Shown here: one piece after another, positions 10,643 to 18,993 of the stretch
How positions within the stretch are numbered: position 1 is the stretch's first letter
Layout: each line of letters opens with the position of its first letter
Source: Hymenobacter rubidus
GTDB lineage: Bacteria > Bacteroidota > Bacteroidia > Cytophagales > Hymenobacteraceae
DNA length: 64,000 nucleotides
Assembly: GCF_016734815.1 (NCBI RefSeq)
Contig: NZ_JAERQF010000005.1
Span: forward strand, 62,001-126,000
Reading direction: 5' to 3'
Notes under the pieces: generated by a model
What the model saw: only the letters and a program-made list of their open reading frames with translations
What the model was told of the DNA's origin: nothing
Databases searched by the model: none
Program-made: the position numbers and the translations under genes

Positions 10643-11083
10643 CTAGTAGTCGATATTAAATTTGCCGTTGCTCACCATTTTGCTGCCCGTGCAGCACGCC
10701 CGCTCGCCGGTGAAGCTGTAGGTGCCGATGACGTTTGACGTCGAGTACTTGGTGATGGTTACACTGCCCGACAGCGCATCGTAGCTGTTGCTGCTGCTGC
10801 TGAGGTAGCTGGCCGCGGCATCGTTGCCGCTGAAGTCGAACGTGCCGGTTTTCTTGGGAATCACCAGCAGCATGCCGGGGTAGCTGTTGCCTTTGTCGCG
10901 GTTGCCGTGCACTACCAGGAGGCCGTTTTGGGTAAAGGCTCCGCTTTCGGCCGCCGTTGCGTTGCTGCCGTCCACGGTCCAGCTAATGCCTTTGGGGGAG
11001 TCTTCGTCCTTTTTGCAGGCGGTGAATAAACTTGCGGCAAGCAACAGGGCCACGATACGGGGTGAGGTAAAAGAAACCTTCAT
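10643..11083 (-). CDS. DUF6252-like lipoprotein
   Basis: 146 residues from ATG at 11083 (MKVSFTSPRIVALLL). The frame extends 22 codons further upstream, but that extension is Phe/Ser-rich, encoded by an A/T tract, and looks like leader DNA. The signal peptide ends in a lipobox, LFTAC, so the mature protein is probably an outer-membrane lipoprotein starting CKKDED. The body has ISWTVDG near the mature start, a central beta-rich part and a C-terminal YSFTG...GKFNIDY, the pattern of DUF6252 proteins. A second member, with clearer motifs, lies at 54741-55283. The function of the family is unknown. It follows the gene at 11178 on the same strand after 94 nt, so co-transcription is possible. Confidence 0.7.
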   Translation of the reverse strand: MKVSFTSPRIVALLLAASLFTACKKDEDSPKGISWTVDGSNATAAESGAFTQNGLLVVHGNRDKGNSYPGMLLVIPKKTGTFDFSGNDAAASYLSSSSNSYDALSGSVTITKYSTSNVIGTYSFTGERACCTGSKMVSNGKFNIDY

Positions 11084-11177
11084 AGAGAAAAATGAAAAGT
11101 GAAAAAAAGAAAAAAGGTGAAAAAAAGGCTTTGAGGCCGGTAAAAACACAATAAATAGGAATGCCGCTACAGTCGGC

Positions 11178-12200
11178 CTAAGGCTTCATGTCGGCCACCA
11201 GGTCTTCGTAGTTGACCCGGACCCGGGTATTCAGGTCGCGGCCCAGGAACGTGGCGGTGCCGTGGGTGTAGGCAAGGCCGCCATAGCTTGTTTCGGCCTC
11301 GAACGAAACCGGGGCGCTGTTCAGGAAGCCCTTGTTGTACTTGACGTAGTCGCCGGCGTACGTGCCCAACTTGGCGTAATCTTCGACCAGCAGGGCGGCC
11401 GCGCACAGGTTTTCGAGCAGGGCGCAGCCTATTTTTTTGTTGATTTCACTTTTCTTGTCTTCCCAGTTGGCCCGGGCCAGCTGCTGTTGCCAGGCACTGG
11501 TCACGGCCAGCAGCTTTTCTTTGTCGACCGGCGTGCCTCCGGTAGCCAGGGCTTTAAAGGCCGTCGTGGCTTGGTTGATGGTCGCATACGCCGGGGCTTC
11601 GCCTTCCACGGAACTCAACGAGAAGTCGACCTTGTAGTCGTGCGGGTTGAGCACAAAGTCGGCACGTTGGGTCATGGCGTTGAGCAGACTGCGGGCTTGC
11701 TCGCTCACGAAGGCGTTGTCGAGGTAGCCGTTCAGGTCACGCAGGCTGTTGAACGCCTGGGTGGTGGTGGTACCGCCCCCCCGGTGGTAGCTGGCCAGCA
11801 CCTGGTTGGTTTTGGCATCGCGCAGTTCGTAGCCCGCTTCGGCGTTGTAGCCCACGGTGTTGTAGGCACTGTAGCGGCCGTTGGTGGTCGATTCGCTAAG
11901 CCGTCTCCCGGTAATGTACACATTTTTAGTGGTCAGGTGCAGCAGTAAGTCGCCGCCGGTGGGCTGGTAAGTGAGACCCTGCAGCACCGGCCGGGTGTTC
12001 ACGTTCATGACCATGTTGCCCAGGTCGTAGTCTACCGAGTACGTCTTGTATTGCGGGGCGAGAACGAGCAACGGCGATTTGTGAAAGGTCGTCGTCATTT
12101 TTTCGTCCCGAACCTTCTGGGCATGGGTGGGCACGGCGAGCAGGCCCATCAGGGCTGCCAAACCGCCTGCTAACAGGGGCCTTTTGATGAGGCAAAACAT
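11178..12200 (-). CDS. Secreted protein of unknown function
   Basis: 340 residues from ATG at 12200 (MFCLIKRPLLAGGLAALMG). The frame extends 52 codons upstream, but the signal peptide (hydrophobic core, THAQ cleavage site) fixes this start. The mature part is about 315 residues with no transmembrane segment and no repeats. It begins with a charged stretch (KVRDEKMTTTFHKS), then a likely beta-rich region with YKTYSVDYDLGNMVMN, and a helical region with many Ala/Lys around residues 220-285. Two cysteines (IGCALLENLCAAALL) sit about 70 residues from the C-terminus. I do not recognise the family. It is likely periplasmic or surface-exposed. The gene lies downstream of copy 2 of the duplicated AT-rich block. 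Confidence 0.75.
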   Translation of the reverse strand: MFCLIKRPLLAGGLAALMGLLAVPTHAQKVRDEKMTTTFHKSPLLVLAPQYKTYSVDYDLGNMVMNVNTRPVLQGLTYQPTGGDLLLHLTTKNVYITGRRLSESTTNGRYSAYNTVGYNAEAGYELRDAKTNQVLASYHRGGGTTTTQAFNSLRDLNGYLDNAFVSEQARSLLNAMTQRADFVLNPHDYKVDFSLSSVEGEAPAYATINQATTAFKALATGGTPVDKEKLLAVTSAWQQQLARANWEDKKSEINKKIGCALLENLCAAALLVEDYAKLGTYAGDYVKYNKGFLNSAPVSFEAETSYGGLAYTHGTATFLGRDLNTRVRVNYEDLVADMKP

Positions 12201-12461
12201 AAGAAAAAGGGGGTAAAGTGTGAAATAAGAAATGCTGGGATGGTTTTGGCAAAGCTGCGATTGCCACACTTGCGCTGCATCCAATTGCGCTACACCCGAT
12301 AAAGTATCGCCATATTGAAATTCAGCAAAATTATGGTGGTGTTGGGTCGACCGCAATACCGGCTTCCGGGTATATTTAGGCCAAATGCCTATTGCTTTCG
12401 GCAGGCAACTGCTGCTTGTCAGGACACTGCTTTATTCCCTGTCTGACCTTTTTTAAACGCC

Positions 12462-12482
12462 AGCGCGCCGCATCGGCGCGCT
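12462..12482. repeat. Perfect short hairpin
   Basis: AGCGCGCCG, loop CAT, then CGGCGCGCT. It is followed by neither a T-tract nor a gene end, so it is not assigned as a terminator. Confidence 0.5.
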
Positions 12483-12714
12483 AAGGCCGTTGCCCCGATG
12501 TCAGTGCGCACGCGCTGGCAAAAATGGGAAATAACCCCGCTGGATTGCCGTAGCTGCGGGCGGGCGGCTGGCTCGTTTGGCGGCCTGCCTGGCGCCGGAC
12601 CTGGCAGTGTCCAGCCTTCGTTCCGGCTGAAATGCAGGCTAGGCAGCGGTTATTAGGAGCGAGTAGAGTAAGGTATATACTTTAATTTAATTTTGTTGAT
12701 GAATAAATCCTTTG

Positions 12715-13060
12715 CCTGAGTTGCCACTCTGCCTTAGGCATTGGTTTTAGAAGCGGCCTAAGCTATGGCCCGACAAATCAACAGCGCACAGTTGATATAA
12801 AAAAACAGATTATTAATAATACTATTCCATTTAGCTGTATTTTAAGAATTGGCAGGTTTTGAATTAAAAAAATACATATAATATATAGATAATGTGCGTA
12901 AAGTAAATGCTCCTGTTATAGGCCAGTAACTCTTGTAGTGCCACACAACATCTCCGTTTCGAACCCGCTGCCGCACGGCGCTGGGGGCGTAGAATGGAAA
13001 CAGTGAGAAATGAAAAACACCTAGCGGTGACAAAACCAGCGGGGAATTGGTCGCCGCTAC
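12715..13060. repeat. Diverged duplicated intergenic block, copy 2
   Basis: Partner of 9800-10170; the shared landmarks are listed there. The AT-rich core is 12790-12920. Its orientation relative to the minus-strand gene downstream is the same as in copy 1. Confidence 0.6.
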
Positions 13061-13501
13061 GCGGCGTTGCTTGCCCTGCTTAGCGGAGGCTAAAACGTGC
13101 TGCCGCACCTCCGCCTCTGTAATTGAGGCAAAGGGCTTATGCGCTACTGCCTGTGGGCCGTGGGCACGGCTGAATGTGCCGCACTGCTTGTCGTGGGCGG
13201 CTGCAGCTGTTTGGAGCAGTTTCCGGGTCAGCTGAGAGTGAAAAAAACGGTGTCATTCGCGTACCCACGCCAGTAGCTTGTTCTGCCTCGCGAATCACAA
13301 CCGAAGGTTGGCGCAACCAAAGTGCGCGCTACTGCCGCCCGTCAGTACGCCGAGCCGCCGCTGAAGCCGCTTTAGCCGGGTTGGTTGCCTCGGTCGTTAT
13401 GCGTAGCGGAGCCTGACAACCGTTTGCCTCTTATCCAACCCCAGCCAAACGTGAAAATCCCAGGCCTTTACGCCCGGCGAAGTACACCCGGCGTACCGTC
13501 A

Positions 13502-15007
13502 TCAAACGCGGACCGGCATGGGGTCGCGCAGTGGCGGGGTAGGGAAGGCCTGCCAGCGCGTGAGCACCAGATACACGCCGCCCGACACCAAGAAACCCAC
13601 AAACCACGCGTAGTTGTACACCGCCACCAGCCCCGGCCACACGGCGCCCTTGCTCAGCACACCGATGGCGGTGAGGAAGCCCGGCACGTTGGGCAGAATC
13701 CCAATAATCAGCGCCAGCATGGCGGCCCAGTTGACACCGCCCCGGTAGGCGTAGCGGCCGTGGTACTGGTAGAGGTCGGGCACGTCGAGGCGTTGGCGGC
13801 GGATGAGGTAGTAGTCCACAATCATGATGCCGCCGATGGGCCCGAGCAGGCCCGAGTAGCCCACCAGCCAGGTGAAAATGTAGCCCGACGGGTCGGCAAT
13901 GAGCTTCCAGGGGAAGATGAGCACGCCCAGCACGCCAGTGAGGTAGCCGCCGGTTTTGAAGCTGATGCGCTCGGGCGAGAAGTTGGCGAAGTCGTTGGCC
14001 GGGCTTACGATGTTGGCCGCGATGTTGGTGGCCAGCGTGCTCAGGGCCACGGCCAGCATGGCGAAGCTCACCAGCAGCTTGCTGTCGAACTTGCCGGCCA
14101 GCACCACCGGGTCCCAGATGGTTTTGCTGTAGATGACGAACGTAGCCGAGGTGACCACCACGCCCACGAACGAAAACATGGTCATGGAAGTAGGCAGCCC
14201 GATGGCCTGGCCCATTTGCTGGGCGCGCTGGCTGGTGGCGTAGCGGGTGAAATCCGGAATATTCAGCGAGAGCGTGGCCCAGAAACCCACCATGCCCGTG
14301 AGCGAGGGAAAGAAGAACGCCCAGAACTGCGCGCTACTCGTGAATTTGCTCGGCTGCGCCAGAATCGGCCCCAGCCCATTGCCGGCCGAAATGGCCCACC
14401 ACAGCAGCGCCAGCGCCGCCGCCGGCAGAAAAAACGCCTTGAACACCAACAGCTTCCGAATGCTGTCGACGCCCTTGTGCACCACGTACATATTCAGCAG
14501 CCAGAACAGGAAGAACAGAATGGCCGGCCCCGTCGCCAGCCCCCAGCTGGCCGGAAACACCGCCGGCAGCGTGGCCAGCCCCGGTACCCACAGCACCGCC
14601 ATCTGATACAGCGCGTAGCCGCCAATCCAGGTCTGAATCCCGAACCAGCCGCAGGCGATGATGGCCCGGAGCAGGGCCGGCACGTTGGCCCCGCGCACGC
14701 CAAAGCTGGCCCGCGCAAACACCGGAAACGGAATGCCATACTGCGTGCCCGCCCGGCCATTCAGGAGCATGGGCACCAGTACAATGGTGTTGCCCAGGAA
14801 GATGGTAAGCAGCGCCTGCCACCAGTTCATGCCGCCCTCGATGAGCGAGCTGGCCAGCATGTAGGTAGGAATGCACAAACTCATGCTAATCCAGAGCGCG
14901 GCGTAGTTGCCGGTGCCCCAGGTGCGCTCGGCTTGCGCGACGGGCGCCAGGTCGTGGCTGGTGAGGCCGGGGGCGGGCGTGGTGGAAGGTTGCGGGAAGG
15001 TGCTCAT
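13502..15007 (-). CDS. NCS1 family nucleobase/hydantoin-type cation symporter
   Basis: 501 residues, the usual length for the nucleobase:cation symporter-1 family (Mhp1, PucI, YbbW, CodB). About 12 membrane segments can be traced. The N-terminal half has NYAALWISMSLCIPTYMLA, the central part has the typical NIPDFTRYA signature after GFWATLSLN, and the C-terminal half has IMIVDYYLIRRQRLDVPDLY, characteristic of the allantoin/uracil/hydantoin branch. It imports a cyclic amide or nucleobase with Na+ or H+. It is the last gene of a minus-strand run after glpD (104-nt gap). The nearby pxp genes act on 5-oxoproline, also a cyclic amide; a substrate link is only an inference. Confidence 0.88.
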   Translation of the reverse strand: MSTFPQPSTTPAPGLTSHDLAPVAQAERTWGTGNYAALWISMSLCIPTYMLASSLIEGGMNWWQALLTIFLGNTIVLVPMLLNGRAGTQYGIPFPVFARASFGVRGANVPALLRAIIACGWFGIQTWIGGYALYQMAVLWVPGLATLPAVFPASWGLATGPAILFFLFWLLNMYVVHKGVDSIRKLLVFKAFFLPAAALALLWWAISAGNGLGPILAQPSKFTSSAQFWAFFFPSLTGMVGFWATLSLNIPDFTRYATSQRAQQMGQAIGLPTSMTMFSFVGVVVTSATFVIYSKTIWDPVVLAGKFDSKLLVSFAMLAVALSTLATNIAANIVSPANDFANFSPERISFKTGGYLTGVLGVLIFPWKLIADPSGYIFTWLVGYSGLLGPIGGIMIVDYYLIRRQRLDVPDLYQYHGRYAYRGGVNWAAMLALIIGILPNVPGFLTAIGVLSKGAVWPGLVAVYNYAWFVGFLVSGGVYLVLTRWQAFPTPPLRDPMPVRV

Positions 15008-15111
15008 GCGATTATCCGTAAAAAGGCCGGGCTAATGTAATCACCTAACCCTTAAGAATACCAGAGCAAGAGCCGCCGGGGTCTGACGCTCGGTTTGCTC
15101 CGCTGCGCTGG

Positions 15112-16698
15112 CTAACCAGCCAGCTGGTAGCCGCGCGCCAACTCGGCAAACGCCTTCACCTGGCTAGCCTCCCATTCGGCATCGCGGCCCAGCTCGCGGG
15201 CCAGTAGGCGGGCCACGACGGGCGCCGCGCGCACTGCGGCAGCGGCATCCAGAAACAGCAGGCGCACCCGGCGGGCCAGCACGTCTTCCACGGTGCGGGC
15301 CAGCTCGTGGCGGGCCGCCCACACCACTTCGGCTTGCAGAAATTCAAACTGCGCATCCAGCCGGGCGCCCAGCGCCGGGGCGTCGGCAATGAGCTGGCGC
15401 AGGGCGGGCTGGTCGCTGCCGTAGGCCGCCAGATGGGCCGGGCCCGCCGCATTATCGGGCTGAGAAGTAGCGCCGTGAATGCGCAAATGCGCGGTCTGGC
15501 TGGCGGCCGGTGGCAGCTGGCCCAGGGCAATGGCGCGGTCGAGAGTGTCTTGGCCCATGCGGCGGTAGGTGGTCCACTTGCCGCCGGTGATGGTGACGAG
15601 GCCGCTGGCCGAAACCACGATTTTGTGGCGGCGCGAAACCTCTTTGGTTTGGGCCGAGCCCGCCGCGGCGGCCGCCAGCGGGCGCAGGCCCACAAAGATG
15701 CTGCGCACGTCGGCGCGGGTGGGGGCGCGGGTAAGGTACTGAGCGGCGGTGCGCAGCAGAAAGTCGATTTCAGCCTCCTGCGCGCGGGGTTCCAGGCTGG
15801 CGGCGGGCACGGGCGTATCGGTGGTGCCCAGCACCACGCGGCCCAGCCACGGCACGGCAAACAGCACCCGGCCATCCTCGGTTTTAGGAATCATGAGGGC
15901 CGCGTCGCCGGGCAAAAACGAGCGGTCCAGCACCAGGTGCACGCCCTGGCTGGGCTGCACCAGCGGCTTGGTTTTCGGCTCATCCAGCTGCCGGATTTCA
16001 TCCACGAAAATGCCGGTGGCATTCACCACGGTTTTGGCTCGTAGCTCGTATTCGCGGCCGGTTTCGATGTCGGTGGCGCGCACGCCGGCCACGCGGCCGG
16101 TGGCATCTTTCAGCAGGCCGCGCACCGGGAAGTAGTTGAGGGCCGTGCCGCCGCCTTCGATGCAGGTCTGGGCCAGGTTCACGGCCAGGCGGGCGTCGTC
16201 GAACTGGCCGTCGTGGTAGCGCACGCCGCCGCGCAGGCCAGCCGGGCGCAGGCCGGGCAGCTGGCGCAGGGTGTCGGCCCGGCTCAGGTGCGTAGATGTG
16301 CCCAGGCTGAGGCGGCCGGCCAGCAGGTCGTACATCTTCAGGCCGATGGTGTAGAACGGGCCGCCCCACCAGGTATAGTTGGGGATGATGAACGCCACGT
16401 TATGGCACAGGTGCGGCGCATTTTGCAGCAGCAGGCCGCGCTCGTGCAGGGCTTCGCGCACCAGGCCCACGTCGCCCTGGGCCAGGTAGCGCACGCCACC
16501 GTGCACCAGCTTGGTGCTGCGGCTGCTGGTGCCCTTGGCAAAATCGGCCTGCTCCAGCAGCAGCGTCCGGTAGCCCCGGCTGAGGCCATCCAGGGCCACC
16601 CCCAGCCCCGTCGCGCCCCCGCCAATGACGATGAGGTCCCAGGCCGGAGTGGCGGCCAGCTGCTGGAGTAGGGTTGCGCGGTGGAAGGGGTTGGGCAT
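15112..16698 (-). CDS. glpD: Aerobic glycerol-3-phosphate dehydrogenase/oxidase
   Basis: 528 residues, full length for GlpD. It oxidises sn-glycerol 3-phosphate to dihydroxyacetone phosphate with FAD, at the inner membrane, feeding quinones. The N-terminal Rossmann motif is DLIVIGGGATGLGVALDG (residues about 18-35), followed by the family signature GTSSRSTKLVHGGVRYL. The middle has TGIFVDEIR and the second family motif GLVTITGGKWTTYRRM. The C-terminal domain (RTVEDVLARRVR) matches the GlpD cap domain. It is separated from the NRAMP-like gene upstream by a 39-bp-arm inverted repeat, so it may have its own transcript. Confidence 0.95.
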   Translation of the reverse strand: MPNPFHRATLLQQLAATPAWDLIVIGGGATGLGVALDGLSRGYRTLLLEQADFAKGTSSRSTKLVHGGVRYLAQGDVGLVREALHERGLLLQNAPHLCHNVAFIIPNYTWWGGPFYTIGLKMYDLLAGRLSLGTSTHLSRADTLRQLPGLRPAGLRGGVRYHDGQFDDARLAVNLAQTCIEGGGTALNYFPVRGLLKDATGRVAGVRATDIETGREYELRAKTVVNATGIFVDEIRQLDEPKTKPLVQPSQGVHLVLDRSFLPGDAALMIPKTEDGRVLFAVPWLGRVVLGTTDTPVPAASLEPRAQEAEIDFLLRTAAQYLTRAPTRADVRSIFVGLRPLAAAAAGSAQTKEVSRRHKIVVSASGLVTITGGKWTTYRRMGQDTLDRAIALGQLPPAASQTAHLRIHGATSQPDNAAGPAHLAAYGSDQPALRQLIADAPALGARLDAQFEFLQAEVVWAARHELARTVEDVLARRVRLLFLDAAAAVRAAPVVARLLARELGRDAEWEASQVKAFAELARGYQLAG

Positions 16699-16727
16699 GA
16701 TGTCGATTTATACGGCGCAGCCGGGTA

Positions 16728-16860
16728 AACCTCACCCCCGGCCCCTCTCCAAAAGAGAGGGGAGCCACGGCGGCGCAGGCATTTTTTCAATAGTTTCAGA
16801 ATCTCAAGCGGAAAGTCATCAGGCTCCCCTCTCTTTTGGAGAGGGGCCGGGGGTGAGGTT
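16728..16860. repeat. Inverted-repeat doublet, CCCCTCTC family
   Basis: Two perfect 39-bp inverted arms (16728-16766 and 16822-16860) flank a 55-bp spacer. Each arm contains its own hairpin, CCCCTCTC / GAGAGGGG with a CAAAA loop. It lies between the NRAMP-like gene and glpD. The doublet-of-hairpins layout is that of REP/BIME elements. Confidence 0.85.
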
Positions 16861-16885
16861 TTCGGCAGGCAGCGATTCAGATAAT

Positions 16886-18088
16886 TCACCGCAGCAGCCC
16901 TGCCACCTGCTCCACCAGCACGGGCACGCTCAGGCCGCCCATCACCAGCACCACCAGCCAGCCGGCGGCCAGCATCCAGCGCGGGTGGCGGTAGGTGCCC
17001 ATCAGGCGGCGGCTGGTGGCGGCGATGAGGACGATGGCCAGCGCAATGGGCAGAATCAGGCCATTCACGGCGCCGGCGAAAACCAGCAGCTGCGCCGGCT
17101 TGCCCACCAGCACAAACACGCTGGTGGAAAGCACGATGAATACCGAAATGCACAGCCGCTCGTGGCGCTCGAAAACGGGGTGAAAGGTCTTGAAAAACGA
17201 CACCGACGTGTAGGCTGCGCCCACCACCGAAGAGATGGCCGCGCTCCACAAAATCACCCCGAACACCCGAAAGCCCACCTCGCCCGCCGCCGAGCGGAAC
17301 ACGCCCGCGGCCGGGTTGTCCTTGTCGAGCACCGCCCCGTGCACCAGCACGCCCACAATGGCCAGAAACAGCACAAACCGCATAACGGTCGAAATAACGA
17401 TGCCACTGAGGGCGCTGCGCGTTACCTGCGGCTGGCTGTCGGGGCCTTTGATGCCGGCATCGAGCAGCCGGTGCGCGCCCGAAAACGTGATGTAGCCGCC
17501 CACCGTACCGCCCACGATGGTGACAATGGCCGCCGCGCTCATCTGCGTGGGCAGCACCGTGTGGTGCAGCGCCTGCAGCAGGGGCGGGTGCGCGCTGATG
17601 GCAATGCCCAGCGTGAGCAGAATCTTGACGGTGCCGAGAATCTTGGTGAAGCCGTCGAGCATCTTGCCAATTTCCTGCACCCAAAACAGCAGCAGCGCCA
17701 CCGCGCAGCTAATCATCGCGCCCTGCTCGAAGCTCAGGCCGGTGAGCACATTCAGCCCCAGTCCACAGCCGGCAATGTTGCCGATATTAAAGGCAAAGCC
17801 GCCCAGGATAACCATTGCCGCCAGGAAATAGCCGAGGCCCGGCAGCAGCTTGTTGGCCAAGTCCTGGGCCCGCAGCTCGCTCACCGTGAGAATGCGCCAG
17901 GTATTAAGCTGCGCGCCGATGTCGAGCACGACCGACAGCAGAATGACAAACCCGAAGCTGGTGAGCAGCTGCTGGGTGAACACCGTGGTCTGGGTGAGAA
18001 AGCCCGGCCCGATGGACGAATTGGCCATCAGAAACGCGGCGCCAAGCGTGGCCCCGCCCCACCAGCGGGCTTTGGGCAGCGGCCTCAT
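16886..18088 (-). CDS. NRAMP-like transporter of the 5-oxoprolinase operon (YcsG type)
   Basis: 400 residues from ATG at 18088; the frame extends 36 codons upstream, but those overlap pxpA and are Arg/Pro-rich. About 11 membrane segments. TM1 carries [14 protein letters not shown] where metal-transporting NRAMP proteins have DPGN, so the key metal-binding Asp/Asn pair is absent. The next segment, [14 protein letters not shown], resembles Bacillus YcsG, which also sits beside pxpABC (ycsF-kipI-kipA). The start overlaps the pxpA stop (ATGA), which implies translational coupling. By context it probably takes up 5-oxoproline or a related substrate rather than manganese. Family assignment is strong; substrate is inferred. 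Confidence 0.85.
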   Translation of the reverse strand: MRPLPKARWWGGATLGAAFLMANSSIGPGFLTQTTVFTQQLLTSFGFVILLSVVLDIGAQLNTWRILTVSELRAQDLANKLLPGLGYFLAAMVILGGFAFNIGNIAGCGLGLNVLTGLSFEQGAMISCAVALLLFWVQEIGKMLDGFTKILGTVKILLTLGIAISAHPPLLQALHHTVLPTQMSAAAIVTIVGGTVGGYITFSGAHRLLDAGIKGPDSQPQVTRSALSGIVISTVMRFVLFLAIVGVLVHGAVLDKDNPAAGVFRSAAGEVGFRVFGVILWSAAISSVVGAAYTSVSFFKTFHPVFERHERLCISVFIVLSTSVFVLVGKPAQLLVFAGAVNGLILPIALAIVLIAATSRRLMGTYRHPRWMLAAGWLVVLVMGGLSVPVLVEQVAGLLR

Positions 18089-18867
18089 GGGGCCACGGCC
18101 GGGCGGGCCGCTTGCAGCGCTACGCCGGCGGCGCGCAACGCGGTATGCAGGCGCTGGGCAAATTCGAGGGCGTGGGCGCCGTCGCCGTGCAGGCACACGG
18201 TATCGGCCCGAATAGCCACGTCGGTGCCCTGCTGGCTGCGCACGCCCCCGCCCTGCACCATGCGCAGCACCTGGGCAATGGCTTGGTCGGCGTCGGTGAT
18301 GAGGGCATCGGGCTGGCGGCGCGGGGTGAGGGTGCCGTTGGCCTGGTAGGTGCGGTCGGCAAAGACTTCGTGGGCGGTGCGCAGGCCCAGCTTCTCGCCG
18401 GCTTTGGTCAGCTCCGAGTTGGCCAGGCCGTAGAGCACCAGCTCAGGGTTGACTTTGTACACGGCTTCGGCAATGGCTTCGGCCAGCGCGGCGTTGGTGG
18501 CGGCCATGTTGTAGAGGGCGCCGTGGGGCTTGAGGTGGTGCAGCCGCCCGCCCTCGGCTTTCGCCACGGCCTGCAGGGCCCCCAACTGATACACCGTCAT
18601 GTCATGGGCTTCTTCAGGCGAGATATCCATATTGCGCCTGCCGAAGCCCACCAAATCGGGCAGGCCGGGATGGGCGCCGAGGGCCACGTTGTGCTCCAAG
18701 GCGGCGCGCACGGTCTGCTTCATCACGGCCGGGTCGCCGGCGTGGAAACCGCAGGCAATGTTGGCCGAGGTGATGAAGGGCATCAGGGCCACGTCGTGGC
18801 CCAGCGTCCAGGCGCCGAAACTTTCGCCCATGTCGCAGTTGAGGTCGATGGTAGGAGTTGAGGGCAT
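18085..18867 (-). CDS. pxpA: 5-oxoprolinase subunit A (LamB/YcsF family)
   Basis: 260 residues from ATG at 18867 ([18 protein letters not shown]). The frame runs 11 codons further, but that start lies inside the inverted repeat at 18894-18988, so the later ATG is preferred. With PxpB and PxpC it hydrolyses 5-oxo-L-proline to L-glutamate using ATP, in the cytoplasm. Family motifs are [11 protein letters not shown] at the start, [13 protein letters not shown] (about 45-57), GAHPGLPD and [10 protein letters not shown] (about 115-124), and [12 protein letters not shown]. Length matches B. subtilis PxpA. It follows pxpC after a 126-nt gap filled by a repeat and overlaps the transporter gene by 4 nt. 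Confidence 0.94.
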   Translation of the reverse strand: MPSTPTIDLNCDMGESFGAWTLGHDVALMPFITSANIACGFHAGDPAVMKQTVRAALEHNVALGAHPGLPDLVGFGRRNMDISPEEAHDMTVYQLGALQAVAKAEGGRLHHLKPHGALYNMAATNAALAEAIAEAVYKVNPELVLYGLANSELTKAGEKLGLRTAHEVFADRTYQANGTLTPRRQPDALITDADQAIAQVLRMVQGGGVRSQQGTDVAIRADTVCLHGDGAHALEFAQRLHTALRAAGVALQAARPAVAP

Positions 18868-18893
18868 AAATGGAAGTTTGACGATAATTGAGA

Positions 18894-18988
18894 ACGTCAT
18901 GCTGAGCGCAGCCGAAGCATCTCTACCGCAATAGTAAACCGAATTACTTACTGCGGTAGAGATGCTTCGGCTGCGCTCAGCATGACGT
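18894..18988. repeat. REP-like inverted-repeat doublet (ATGCT family)
   Basis: 95 bp with near-perfect inverted arms beginning ACGTCATGCTGAGCG and ending with its complement. Each arm is itself a hairpin, ATGCT...AGCAT. It sits between the pxpC stop (18994) and the pxpA start (18867), inside an operon, so read-through or processing may adjust pxpA relative to pxpBC. Confidence 0.85.
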
Positions 18989-18993
18989 GCCTT

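Larger units (their letters stand above)
12201..13501. other. Long gene-poor gap with second AT-rich block
   Basis: About 1.3 kb without a convincing gene. It holds a perfect 9-bp hairpin with a CAT loop (12462-12482) and copy 2 of the duplicated block (12715-13060). Open frames here do not resemble known proteins and differ between the two block copies, which argues against coding. The rest (13060-13501) is G+C-rich and featureless to me. Confidence 0.6.

Noticed and set aside
12357..13501. Possible tRNA or small RNA gene in the long gap
   Set aside because: No cloverleaf with a T-loop GGTTCGAAT-type core or acceptor stem was found by eye; a covariance search would be needed to exclude others.
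13385..15040. Open frame of about 551 codons opposite the NCS1 transporter
   Set aside because: Charged, low-complexity product; the minus strand has the NCS1 signatures.
16625..18349. Open frame of about 574 codons on the plus strand across the transporter and pxpA
   Set aside because: It crosses a repeat element and two genes with clear families; Arg/His/Gln-rich without domains.
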